This document shows positions 15,678-24,320 of a DNA stretch of 64,000 nucleotides, piece after piece. How positions within the stretch are numbered: the stretch's first letter is position 1; every line of letters starts with the position of its first letter. Source of the stretch: Desulfocapsa sp. (GTDB lineage Bacteria; Desulfobacterota; Desulfobulbia; Desulfobulbales; Desulfocapsaceae); contig JAFLJS010000055.1 in NCBI GenBank assembly GCA_022712895.1, forward strand, positions 48,628-112,627. The letters are read 5' to 3'. The position numbers and the translations under genes are program-made. Below the pieces are notes generated by a model that was not told the origin of the DNA, searched no databases, and saw only the letters and a list, made by a program, of their open reading frames with translations.

Positions 15678-16400
15678 CTACTTTTCAACAGGTTTAGCAC
15701 TCTCTGCTGGAGCAATGGAAACCAACTCCACCTCAAAGACAAGAACAGAATTTGGTTCAATCATTGGGGGCACACCACGCTCGCCATACGCAAGAGTTGG
15801 TGGTATAACAACTTTATATTTGGCCCCTTCCTTCATCAGCAGCAACACTTCAGTCCAGCCGGGAATTACCTGGTTAACACCAAAAACCGCTGGCTCGCCA
15901 CGTTGGCTGGAATCATCAAACACTGTTCCGTCGATGGTTGTTCCTTTGTAATGCACTGTTACCTTATCACTTGCTTGAGGAGCGTTACCTGTTCCTGCGG
16001 TAACAACTTCGTACTGTAGGCCACTCTCAGTGACCGTTACACCCTCTTTTTTTCTGTTTGTAGCCAGGAATTCATCACCGATTTTCTTATTGGCCTCTTG
16101 CATTTCCAGCATCTCCGCTTCCTGCTTTACCTTCATCCTTTGCGCAAATTCCTGCTGCACTGTCTGCATCTCTTCTGTGGGAAGGATAGACTTGCCCCCA
16201 TCGTATCCAGTTTTCAACCCCTGAATCAGGCGATTATAGTCCAGCTCATCGCCAATCCCGTTGAGATACGTCCCCATGTCGAGCCCCATGCTGTAGCTCA
16301 GTTTGTCCTTAAATGTTTTGAGTTCACTGCTCTCTGCTGCCTGGATCGTGCCAGGGGCAGCCAGACATGCCAGTAATGCAATTCCTACAATACGCTTCAT
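15678..16400 (-). CDS. Periplasmic FKBP-type peptidyl-prolyl isomerase (Mip/FkpA-like)
   Basis: 240 residues. The signal peptide is MKRIVGIALLACLAAPGTIQ with cleavage near AAES. An N-terminal helical dimerisation domain (about 25-120; LKTFKDKLSYSMGLDMGTYL) is followed by an FKBP domain (about 125-230) with VTVHYKGTTIDGTVFDDS, VIPGWTEVLLLMKEGAKYKV and a PPMIEPNSVLVFEVEL tail. Active-site aromatic and Asp positions look conserved. It catalyses proline isomerisation and acts as a chaperone for envelope proteins. The gene appears monocistronic. The small Cys-rich gene lies just downstream on the same strand. Confidence 0.93.
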   Translation of the reverse strand: MKRIVGIALLACLAAPGTIQAAESSELKTFKDKLSYSMGLDMGTYLNGIGDELDYNRLIQGLKTGYDGGKSILPTEEMQTVQQEFAQRMKVKQEAEMLEMQEANKKIGDEFLATNRKKEGVTVTESGLQYEVVTAGTGNAPQASDKVTVHYKGTTIDGTVFDDSSQRGEPAVFGVNQVIPGWTEVLLLMKEGAKYKVVIPPTLAYGERGVPPMIEPNSVLVFEVELVSIAPAESAKPVEK

Positions 16401-16537
16401 TGGTATATACTCCTAATTCTTTAATTGTTTATCACCGCAAACTCACCACAATAGTGGTTGATTCGGCTCTGCTTATATTTTATTTAGTAAACACTCTTTT
16501 TTCCTTAAGCAAGTTACAATCGTGTAATGAAGGTATA

Positions 16538-16993
16538 TTAATACATCTGAATCAAAGTGATCCCCTTGTTATTATAGTTCAAATGGGGATGGTGAGTAAG
16601 CTCATGAAAGCGACTGAGAAGATGTTTTGTGGAGCCACGGCGACGGTTAAAATCTTCTCCATGGATAACGGTATGTATTTCACCAAGACTGGTCAGGTAA
16701 GCAAGCATTTTACGGCATTCCAAACGAATGGCACCACCTTTGCCAGTGGACCCATACCCATGGATAAGGGTCAAGATACGTATTCTTTCGTGTCTCGCAC
16801 TATCTAGTTCCTGCTTCAGGCGGCTAAGGGCACGTTCAACGGTGGGCAGTCCCTGTTCAAGATTGACCGTTTTCTGAGAGAATTTCGTTTTAGAACCCAA
16901 CGTTTTCCCACTGGACTCCTGTTTACTATTACAATATGGACAACGTAAGGAATGCGTATCAATGGAATTCCCGCAAATCTGACACAACGCCAT
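16538..16993 (-). CDS. Smr-domain protein with N-terminal zinc ribbon
   Basis: 151 residues. The N-terminus has two CxxC pairs (CQICGN...CPYCNS), a zinc-ribbon pattern. A helical linker leads to a C-terminal Smr domain (about 65-140) with ILTLIHGYGSTGKGGAIR and a final HGEDF that replaces the common GxGxT-G-V style ending. Smr domains are nucleic-acid endonucleases or nickases linked to MutS2 or ribosome rescue. The role of short stand-alone forms is less certain. It is followed closely by no other minus-strand gene. The Phd-type gene lies 14 bp upstream on the same strand, so the two may be cotranscribed. Confidence 0.8.
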   Translation of the reverse strand: MALCQICGNSIDTHSLRCPYCNSKQESSGKTLGSKTKFSQKTVNLEQGLPTVERALSRLKQELDSARHERIRILTLIHGYGSTGKGGAIRLECRKMLAYLTSLGEIHTVIHGEDFNRRRGSTKHLLSRFHELTHHPHLNYNNKGITLIQMY

Positions 16994-17007
16994 GGGATAA
17001 CTAAGCC

Positions 17008-17277
17008 TTAGAGTTGCTCTACAGCAGCTCTCGCCTCAGCAATGGCTTTGGTCAGTTTTTTGGATTTTTCACCCTTAATTCTTTTGATCAATTTTTCCAG
17101 AGCATCCTGCATATTATTGGCCGCAGACTCACTCACCTGCGCATCATCAATTGAAACCAGAGCAGCCATGGGACGGCCAGCTCGTTCAATAATATGGGTA
17201 GTACCAAGAAGTGCTGTTTTGTCTAACAAACGTCCAAAATTTTTTCTGGCATACATTGCAGTAATATTCTCTTTCAC
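17008..17277 (-). CDS. Phd/YefM-type antitoxin-like protein, no toxin partner
   Basis: From a GTG at 17277, preceded by GGGAGGGAA, this is 89 residues (VKENITAMYARKNFGRLLD...). The track start at 17346 adds 23 residues that overlap the two-hairpin repeat and is less likely. ARKNFGRLLDK, HIIERAGRPMAALVSIDD and the basic amphipathic C-terminus match the Phd/YefM fold, in which the N-terminal half binds DNA and represses its own promoter while the C-terminal half wraps a RelE- or Doc-type toxin. No toxin gene is adjacent: upstream is rel and downstream is the Smr gene. It is probably an orphan antitoxin or a stand-alone regulator. Confidence 0.75.
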   Translation of the reverse strand: MKENITAMYARKNFGRLLDKTALLGTTHIIERAGRPMAALVSIDDAQVSESAANNMQDALEKLIKRIKGEKSKKLTKAIAEARAAVEQL

Positions 17278-17297
17278 ATTTCCCTCCCTGCATATTG

Positions 17298-17399
17298 AGT
17301 GTCTTACAAATTCTTTAAAAGTCCACGCAGATCTCGTGTTCTTCATTAAGAAATTGCTGAAGACACTTATGCCGGCTTAGCGTTCATCACCGGTATTAG
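17298..17399 (+). repeat. Two-hairpin intergenic element, copy B
   Basis: Outer arms are AGTGTCTT (17298-17305) and AAGACACT (17360-17367), inner arms AATTCTTTA/AAGAAATT. TTATGCCGGCTT follows at once, then hairpin 2 closes with ACCGGTATTAG. Relative to copy A the outer arms changed on both sides and still pair (AGTGTCTT with AAGACACT). The element fills the space between the rel stop and the antitoxin start, antisense to both. Confidence 0.7.
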
Positions 17400-17401
17400 T
17401 C

Positions 17402-19570
17402 TCAAGCCCTTCTTGCCATAATAACCTGCTCCATCTGACGTAAATGCTGTAAAATCTGCTCCAGATGTTGGAGGCTACTCACTTCAAGTGCAATATTAAA
17501 ATCAGCGGTATTGGTGGGTGTTACATGGGCAGATATTTCAAGAATACTTGCTTCATCGCTACTGATTGATCCACTAATTGCGACAAAGATATTATTATCA
17601 TTCTCAGCACTCACCTGAATCTCGACCCGATGTTTGCTTTCACTGCTTCCCGACCATTCCACATCGATCCAACGCTGTGGATCAGTGGCTCGCAAGTTCA
17701 CACAATTTTCTTTATGTACAGAAATTCCGCGACCACTGGTGATAAATCCTAAAATAGCATCTCCCGGTACTGGATTGCAGCAACGGCTTATCTTCACCAG
17801 CATATCATCCATACCCTCGATAATAATACCAGGTCCTGATGACGGCCTGCGTTTCTCTGCCGTAGGCAAAGATGCGGCAGCACTCTCCTTCTGTTCTTTT
17901 TCTTTTCGTATTTCTGGCGGCTCGAGGGTTTTCACCAGATGGGGAATGGTAATCGTACCACTACCAACCTTGGCCAACATATCATCTAAGGAATTGCAGT
18001 GCAGGTCTTTCAAAAAATGTTTAACGTGACCACTTTTCACCATCTTTTTCAAAGTGGTATCGTAGCGTTTCAACTCTCTTTCACAAATCTCTCTACCGAG
18101 ATTCAGCGCCTTCTCCCTCTCTTCCTTACGCAACCATGAGCGAATACGAGATCGGGCACGCCCCGTTTTTACAAGCTCAAGCCAGCCTCTTCGCGGACGC
18201 TGTTTACGGGATGTAACAATTTCTAGAATATCACCATTCTGAATTTCGTATTTTAAAGGCACCAGCTTATCATTAACTTTCGCCCCCACACAGTGATCAC
18301 CAACCTCTGTGTGAATTGCATAGGCAAAATCGATGGGACTGGCGTTTTCAGGGAGCTCTTTTACTTCTCCCGCTGGTGTTAGAGCATACACCTCATGGGC
18401 ATAGAGTTCACCATGGACAGAATCCAAAAATTCCCTTGGATCTTCAACATCCTGAAGGTTTTTGACAAGACTCTTCAACCGTTTAAAAAGCCGGCTGTCG
18501 TTATCTGACGCACGTTGTCCTTCCTTATAGGCCCAGTGTGCGGCAACACCTTCCTGAGCGATTCGATCCATCTGCTCCGTACGGATCTGAATCTCAATAA
18601 AATGGCCTCTGGGGCCCACCACAGTAGTGTGCATGGACTGATAGTTATTAGCCTTGGGAACAGAGATAAAATCTTTAATGCGGCCAGGAACTGGTGCCCA
18701 GTTAGAATGGATCACACCAAGTGCCTCATAACACTCATTCACCGTGTTCACAATAATACGAAAAGCTACTTTATCGTAAACACGCTCAAGGGGAATCTGC
18801 TGCGCAACCAGCTTTTTGTAAATGGAATACAAATGCTTGGGTCGACCTATGATACGTGTGGGTTTGATATTATTGCTGCCCAATTTTTTATGAAGGATGG
18901 AAATTACTTCATCAACATAAAACTGTCTTTCTGCTAGCGAGCTTTCAAGTTTTAATACAAGTTCTGAATATTCTTCAGGATGAAGATGCTGAAAGGAGAG
19001 ATCTTCAAGCTCACGTTTCAGCCAGTCAATACCCAGGCGAGAGGCCAGAGGAGCATACAGATCTTTAGTCTCACGAGCTATTTCCCTTCTACGAGTTAAT
19101 TCCACAGTGTCAAGCAAACACATATCCTGCAATCTATCTGCAAGTTTTACTAACAAAACACGTACATCACTGGCTATGGCCAGCAACATTTTGCGGACGT
19201 TCTCTGCCTGATGGGTCAGTTTGGAATTGTAATGGACGTTGGCGATACGGGTGGAACCATCTACAATGTTGGCGACACTCTCTCCAAAATCTTTACGCAA
19301 ATCCTTTAACGGAATGCCTTCCTTGAGAACTCCATGGAGTAAACCTGCAACTACGGTATCCAGGTCAAGGTGCATGGAAGCAAGGGTAGATGCCACCTGT
19401 AGCGTATGATCCAGATAGGGAGTACCGGAGAAATGTTTTTTGTCTGCATGAGCGGAGACGACGACTTCCCAGGCACGGTCAATTGCCCCGAGATCAGCTC
19501 CATTCAAATAACTCCGGGTCAGGATTTTTAATCCATCCGGGTTCAGCATGGTGTTAAGTTCAGTATCCAT
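17402..19570 (-). CDS. RelA/SpoT-family (p)ppGpp synthetase with degenerate hydrolase site
   Basis: 722 residues in the long RSH layout: HD domain (about 30-190), synthetase (about 230-365), TGS (about 390-450; ALTPAGEVKELPENASPIDFAY), helical/Zn-finger region and C-terminal ACT (about 640-720). The synthetase motifs are well kept (YDKVAFRIIV, GRIKDFISVPKANNYQSMHT, IEIQIRTEQMD, EGVAAHWAYKEG), so GTP/GDP pyrophosphorylation is expected. The HD domain keeps DHTLQVA, but the signature HDxxED reads HGVLKE, and LADRLHNM reads LADRLQDM, so hydrolysis is probably lost. It overlaps proS by 1 bp. The protein acts at the ribosome in the stringent response. Another RSH hydrolase elsewhere in the genome would be needed. 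Confidence 0.93.
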   Translation of the reverse strand: MDTELNTMLNPDGLKILTRSYLNGADLGAIDRAWEVVVSAHADKKHFSGTPYLDHTLQVASTLASMHLDLDTVVAGLLHGVLKEGIPLKDLRKDFGESVANIVDGSTRIANVHYNSKLTHQAENVRKMLLAIASDVRVLLVKLADRLQDMCLLDTVELTRRREIARETKDLYAPLASRLGIDWLKRELEDLSFQHLHPEEYSELVLKLESSLAERQFYVDEVISILHKKLGSNNIKPTRIIGRPKHLYSIYKKLVAQQIPLERVYDKVAFRIIVNTVNECYEALGVIHSNWAPVPGRIKDFISVPKANNYQSMHTTVVGPRGHFIEIQIRTEQMDRIAQEGVAAHWAYKEGQRASDNDSRLFKRLKSLVKNLQDVEDPREFLDSVHGELYAHEVYALTPAGEVKELPENASPIDFAYAIHTEVGDHCVGAKVNDKLVPLKYEIQNGDILEIVTSRKQRPRRGWLELVKTGRARSRIRSWLRKEEREKALNLGREICERELKRYDTTLKKMVKSGHVKHFLKDLHCNSLDDMLAKVGSGTITIPHLVKTLEPPEIRKEKEQKESAAASLPTAEKRRPSSGPGIIIEGMDDMLVKISRCCNPVPGDAILGFITSGRGISVHKENCVNLRATDPQRWIDVEWSGSSESKHRVEIQVSAENDNNIFVAISGSISSDEASILEISAHVTPTNTADFNIALEVSSLQHLEQILQHLRQMEQVIMARRA

Positions 19571-21279
19571 CAGCCATTTATTGCAGATTGGATTATCTCA
19601 AGCACTCTTGCCGTAACGTTTTCGGGTGCTAGTTCTTCCGTTATTCCGTCTTTTCTGTGGCGCAGCTCAACAACTCCATTTTTGGTTAAACTTTTGCCTA
19701 CTGTAATTCGTAAAGGGATGCCCAAAAGGTCAGCATCCTTAAACTTAAATCCTGGCCGTTCATCACGGTCATCAATCAACACCTCAACACCTTTTTCCTG
19801 CATTTCTTTGTACAGGGACTCAGCGACGTCTGTTATCTGCTGATCTTTCAATCCCAGATTGAGCAAAACAACCTGTACGGGTGCCAGCGGCATGGGGAAA
19901 ATCATTCCATTTTCATCATGATTCTGCTCTATGGCTGCAGCAACAATGCGACTGATACCGATACCATAAGTACCCATGACCATGTGCTGGTCTTTCCCAT
20001 CCTTTGTCTGATAAACAGCATTCATGGATTTGGAGTATCCGGTGCCGAGCTTAAACACGTGTCCAATTTCTATTCCTTCTTTGAGGTTCAGCTTTCCACC
20101 ACAAATCGGACATGGATCTTCCGGACTAATCTGACGCAAATCAGCAACCTCTGCTGCTTCAAAGTCACGCCCTATATTCACATTTATCATATGGAAGTTC
20201 TTTTCATTACCACCAACTACAAAGTTTTTCATGGCGGCAACCTCCTGATCAACAAGTAGCTTTACAGTAATGCCAACAGGCCCGAGATAGCCAGTGGGAA
20301 CGCCGGTAGCATCAAAAACCTCTTTATCATCGGCCATATCCACATCGGCGACGCCTAACAGGTTTTTCAGTTTCACTTCCTGTACTTCACGGTCTCCACG
20401 AACAAGAACAGCAACAGTTTCATCATCGGTTTTAAAAACCATGGTTTTCACGAGTTCACTGGGCTTAATAGCCATAAACTCACAAACTGCAGAAACCTTC
20501 CGTTTACCGGGTGTCTCTACCTTTTCCAGGGGTAACATTTCGCTTTCGTCAATGGCTGCTGCCGCAACTGATGCTTTTTCGCTGTTTGCGGCATAGTCAC
20601 ACGCGGAACAGATCACCAGAGTATCTTCACCGGTATCAGCAAGCACCATAAACTCATGTGAGGAACTGCCGCCAATTGATCCGGAATCTGCTTCAACAGC
20701 ACGAAATTCAAGACCACAACGAGTAAAAATACTTTTGTAGGCCTCATACATAATCTCATAAGACTTTGTTGCCGCAATATCATCAACATCAAATGAATAG
20801 GCATCTTTCATTATAAATTCACGGCCTCGCATCAAACCAAAGCGGGGACGAATCTCATCACGGAATTTTGTCTGGATCTGATATAGGTTGATGGGCAAAT
20901 CCCGATAAGATCTGATTTCTCTTCGAGCAAGATCGGTGATTACTTCTTCATGGGTTGGACCAAGACAGGATTCTCTGTTATGCCGGTCGTGGAAACGTAG
21001 CAATTCAGGGCCATACTTCTCATATCGTCCGGTCTCACGCCACAGATCTGTTGGCTGTACCATCGGCATAAGCAGTTCCTGGGCACCAGCCTTATTCATT
21101 TCTTCCCGGACAATCTGTTCAACTTTTCGAACAGCAGCCAGTCCCATAGGCAAATAAGTATAGATACCTGCTGTAAGTTTTCTGATAAAACCGGCACGCA
21201 ACAAGAGGCGATGACTGGCTACTTCTGCTTCAGCAGGAGTTTCTTTCAATGTTGGGATAAGTGTTTTTGAATATCTCAT
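19570..21279 (-). CDS. proS: Prolyl-tRNA synthetase
   Basis: 569 residues, the bacterial-type class II enzyme. Motif 1 lies around GLAAVRKVEQIVREEMNKAG, motif 2 around TKFRDEIRPRFGLMRGREF and motif 3 near MVMGTYGIGISRIV. An INS-type editing insertion (about 225-400) removes mischarged Ala-tRNA, and the anticodon-binding domain lies at about 475-565. It charges tRNA-Pro in the cytosol. The stop overlaps the rel start by 1 bp, so starvation signalling and a tRNA synthetase are produced together. It is separated from ispG by 140 bp with no clear terminator, so it may have its own promoter there. Confidence 0.97.
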   Translation of the reverse strand: MRYSKTLIPTLKETPAEAEVASHRLLLRAGFIRKLTAGIYTYLPMGLAAVRKVEQIVREEMNKAGAQELLMPMVQPTDLWRETGRYEKYGPELLRFHDRHNRESCLGPTHEEVITDLARREIRSYRDLPINLYQIQTKFRDEIRPRFGLMRGREFIMKDAYSFDVDDIAATKSYEIMYEAYKSIFTRCGLEFRAVEADSGSIGGSSSHEFMVLADTGEDTLVICSACDYAANSEKASVAAAAIDESEMLPLEKVETPGKRKVSAVCEFMAIKPSELVKTMVFKTDDETVAVLVRGDREVQEVKLKNLLGVADVDMADDKEVFDATGVPTGYLGPVGITVKLLVDQEVAAMKNFVVGGNEKNFHMINVNIGRDFEAAEVADLRQISPEDPCPICGGKLNLKEGIEIGHVFKLGTGYSKSMNAVYQTKDGKDQHMVMGTYGIGISRIVAAAIEQNHDENGMIFPMPLAPVQVVLLNLGLKDQQITDVAESLYKEMQEKGVEVLIDDRDERPGFKFKDADLLGIPLRITVGKSLTKNGVVELRHRKDGITEELAPENVTARVLEIIQSAING

Positions 21280-21419
21280 AATATATGTTTTTAAAGTTTC
21301 TCAGTTTTTGATAACGGACAAGCGCATATTTATTGTCACGGGATATGTTACTGCTTTACAGATAAGCAGATGGAATCTCAATTAAATTTCGCCCCCAGCC
21401 CCAACAAGAATCCAAAAAA

Positions 21420-22490
21420 TTAGGAAGCTTCAATCTTCTTCAACTCATTAAGAAAAGTCTCAAGCAAATCCTCTTCTTTGACCTTCTTATACAACACGCC
21501 TTTCTTAAAAATGATACCTACACCGTTACCACCGGCGAGGCCAATATCAGCTTCTTTTGCTTCACCAGGACCATTAACCACACACCCCATAACCGCAACT
21601 TTGATCTTCTTCTGCATGGTCTGCACATAGCGCTCTACTTCTTCTGCAATGGAGAAAAGATCAATCTGCGTACGCCCACAAGTCGGACAGGAGATTAGTT
21701 CAGGCCCTCGTTCACGAATTTTCAAGGATCTGAGCAGCTCAAAACCAACCCGAATCTCTTCCACAGGATCACGGGTAAGGGAGATTCGAAAGGTATCTCC
21801 AATTCCCTGATGAAGTAAAATACCAAGGGCTACACTAGACTTTACCGTTCCCGCAATCAGTCCACCAGCCTCTGTGACACCAATATGCAGAGGATAATCT
21901 GTCAGTTTCGAGAGCTGTTGATACCCGGTGATACAAGTCAGAGTATCAGATGATTTTATGGAAATTTTAATCTCTTCAAAACCCTGTTTTTCAAGGAGTC
22001 GCACATTTCTGAGGGCACTTTCAATAAGAGCTTTGGGATTATCTTCGGTGGGGTAGCCAAACTCTTTCAGAAGATCTTTTTCGATTGATCCTGAATTTAC
22101 TCCAACTCGAATGGGTACCCTATGGGCCTTCGCAGCATCTACAACCTTACTGAGTTTTTCAGGGCCACCAAGATTCCCAGGATTAATTCGAATGCCCTGT
22201 GCTCCATTTTCCATGGCAGCAACAGCCAGGCGATGATCAAAGTGGATGTCAGCAATAAGGGGAATTAGAATTTTTTCGCGTATTTTTTTTATGGCAAGGG
22301 CTGCTTCCTGATCCAAAACAGCCACTCGGATAATTTCACAGCCTGCATCCTGCAACTCTGTTATCTGAGCAAGTGTTGCATCGACATCCCTTGTATCAGT
22401 ATTGGTCATAGACTGCACGGAAATGGGGCTATTCCCACCGACCGCCACATCACCAATATATATTGTCCGGGTCTGACGTCTAAGAATCAT
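21420..22490 (-). CDS. ispG: 4-hydroxy-3-methylbut-2-enyl-diphosphate synthase
   Basis: 356 residues. The TIM-barrel N-terminal domain starts RRQTRTIYIGDVAVGGNSPI, with VQSMTNTDT and HFDHRLAVAAMENGAQGIRI. The C-terminal [4Fe-4S] domain has SCPTCGRTQIDLF (CxxC) and VMGCVVNGPGEAKEADIG supplying the third Cys and the catalytic Glu region. It converts methylerythritol cyclodiphosphate to HMBPP, the penultimate step of the MEP isoprenoid pathway. The same operon contains dxr, an earlier step, and uppS, a consumer. The start overlaps the tsaB stop by 4 bp. Confidence 0.97.
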   Translation of the reverse strand: MILRRQTRTIYIGDVAVGGNSPISVQSMTNTDTRDVDATLAQITELQDAGCEIIRVAVLDQEAALAIKKIREKILIPLIADIHFDHRLAVAAMENGAQGIRINPGNLGGPEKLSKVVDAAKAHRVPIRVGVNSGSIEKDLLKEFGYPTEDNPKALIESALRNVRLLEKQGFEEIKISIKSSDTLTCITGYQQLSKLTDYPLHIGVTEAGGLIAGTVKSSVALGILLHQGIGDTFRISLTRDPVEEIRVGFELLRSLKIRERGPELISCPTCGRTQIDLFSIAEEVERYVQTMQKKIKVAVMGCVVNGPGEAKEADIGLAGGNGVGIIFKKGVLYKKVKEEDLLETFLNELKKIEAS

Positions 22491-23215
22491 GCTTGTATAC
22501 TCTCTTTTTTCTTCAAACTGAGTTCTGCATCGGATGCCCGTACATAGAGTGGAACAGCTGCCTCAAGATCCATAATTTCATTCTTCTGTAGCTGTTCACA
22601 ACACAAAAAGCCAATTGAAGCAGCATTGATATAGTGCAAGGGAAGTGGTGCTACTGTTACGAGATCCATCGCAGACGCAGGAAAGTCATCCCCTAAAACA
22701 AACACTCCATCGCCAACTAATAGACATTTTTCTGATATCTCACCTGCAAAAGCGTCAGGACTGAGTGCAGCAATGGGGCCATCTTCCCGATAAACACCAT
22801 TACTATCTTTTACATACCACCTGCGATACACTTCCTGTTTTCTGGCATCCAGTAGAGCACATAAGGGTGCACTACCTGAACAGCTAAAAGCCAAACCATC
22901 AAGAGTTGAAACCCCAAGAAGCGGTTTGTCCATGGCGGTGGCCAGACCCTTCATAGTAGCCATTCCGATGCGCAAGCCTGTGAAAGAACCTGGGCCAAGT
23001 CCAACTCCTAGACCATCAACATCAGCCAGTTGCACACCATTTTCTCGCAGGAGCCAGTCGATACCGGAGAGCAGACGACGGGAATGAGTAAGCTTCGAAT
23101 TTAAACTAAGCGATGCCAACAGGGTGCCATCATGTGCATTTCCTATGGTCAACGCCACAGAGCTGCAGGAGCTAGCAGTATCGACGGCAAGGATAAGAGG
23201 AGTTTCTTCACTCAC
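22487..23215 (-). CDS. tsaB: tRNA threonylcarbamoyladenosine biosynthesis protein TsaB
   Basis: 242 residues with an ASKHA-type fold. It begins LILAVDTASSCSSVAL and has the signature GLGVGLGPGSFTGLRIGMAT and LLGVSTLDGLAFS. TsaB is the catalytically inactive scaffold that joins TsaD and TsaE in making t6A at position 37 of ANN-decoding tRNAs. The C-terminal third is more variable, as is normal. It overlaps rseP by 1 bp and ispG by 4 bp, indicating tight coupling. tsaD and tsaE are not in the window. Confidence 0.94.
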   Translation of the reverse strand: MSEETPLILAVDTASSCSSVALTIGNAHDGTLLASLSLNSKLTHSRRLLSGIDWLLRENGVQLADVDGLGVGLGPGSFTGLRIGMATMKGLATAMDKPLLGVSTLDGLAFSCSGSAPLCALLDARKQEVYRRWYVKDSNGVYREDGPIAALSPDAFAGEISEKCLLVGDGVFVLGDDFPASAMDLVTVAPLPLHYINAASIGFLCCEQLQKNEIMDLEAAVPLYVRASDAELSLKKKESIQA

Positions 23216-24288
23216 TAGCTAAAAATCCTGAGCAGATCATTATAAAAAACAAAGACCATTGCTACCCCAAGAAATGCCATGCCCATCTGCTGCGCCACAA
23301 TCTGTAGCTTTTCAGTAAGTGGTTTACGGCGAATGGCTTCAATACTTAGAAACATCAAATGTCCACCATCCAATACGGGAATAGGGAGTAAATTTAGCAG
23401 CCCAAGATTGACGCTGAGTAGTCCCATAAAAAAAAGATAGTTTATCCACCCGGCCTGCATCTGTTTACCTGCTATCTGTGCTATCAGAATGGGGCCACCG
23501 AGCTCTGACACAGGTACTACCTGTTGTGCCAGTTTTACAAAACCAAGAGCGGTAAGACTGATATACATCCATGTCTGGGAGAAAGCGGCCTGTGTAGCTC
23601 CGACAATTCCGGTTGGAGAGTAAAAAAGTTCCTCAGCTTTGACGATACCGATCATAAACCGCTGTTCAACTTCTTCACCAAATATATTTTTTACTGGCAA
23701 CTGTTTAGGAGTCACCACAATTTTTATATCTTCGCTTCCTCTGGCAACGGTGAACTCTAACGTCTCACCACCTGAATCTTTCACCATATTCAGAACATCC
23801 ATCCATTCCATTGTGGGGGTTCCATTAATGGCAAGAATGGTGTCATCCACCTGCACCCCAGCGAGCGCAGCCGGAGAATCGGAATTTACTTGCCCAATGC
23901 GTGTTGTCTCACGACTGTCAGGAAGCCCAACAAAGAAGAATATCATAAAAAAGAGAAGGACAGTGAACAGCAGATTAAACAGAGGGCCTGCAAAAACAAT
24001 GAGGAAACGCTGCCACACTTTTTTATGGGCAAAGGATGCTTCTCGGTCTGTTGCCGCACCTTCCTGTTCATCCGGATTTTCTCCGAACATTTTTACGTAT
24101 CCACCAAGGGGGAAAGCACTGATCAGATACTCGGTATCACCAATAGTTTTCCCAAACATCTTCGGACCAAACCCCAAGGAAAACTTAAGAACCCTCACTT
24201 TGAACAATTTAGCGAACAGAAAATGTCCGAGTTCATGAACAAAGATCAGGATACCAAGAACAACTATAAATGAGACTATTGTATTCAT
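23215..24288 (-). CDS. rseP: Site-2 membrane metalloprotease RseP
   Basis: 357 residues. Transmembrane helix 1 carries the zinc motif HELGHFLFAK, with FGPKMFGKTIGDTEYLISAFPLGGYVKMFGE following. A single periplasmic PDZ domain (about 135-205; SPAALAGVQVDDTILAINGT) is present, where E. coli RseP has two. The C-terminal membrane segment holds LGLLNLLPIPVLDGGH, which supplies the third zinc ligand. It cleaves anti-sigma factors and remnant signal peptides within the inner membrane. The position after dxr and cdsA is conserved in many proteobacteria. It is 32 bp from dxr. Confidence 0.95.
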   Translation of the reverse strand: MNTIVSFIVVLGILIFVHELGHFLFAKLFKVRVLKFSLGFGPKMFGKTIGDTEYLISAFPLGGYVKMFGENPDEQEGAATDREASFAHKKVWQRFLIVFAGPLFNLLFTVLLFFMIFFFVGLPDSRETTRIGQVNSDSPAALAGVQVDDTILAINGTPTMEWMDVLNMVKDSGGETLEFTVARGSEDIKIVVTPKQLPVKNIFGEEVEQRFMIGIVKAEELFYSPTGIVGATQAAFSQTWMYISLTALGFVKLAQQVVPVSELGGPILIAQIAGKQMQAGWINYLFFMGLLSVNLGLLNLLPIPVLDGGHLMFLSIEAIRRKPLTEKLQIVAQQMGMAFLGVAMVFVFYNDLLRIFS

Positions 24289-24320
24289 AAAAAAAACCTT
24301 AACGGTTTGAGAGTTTAAGC

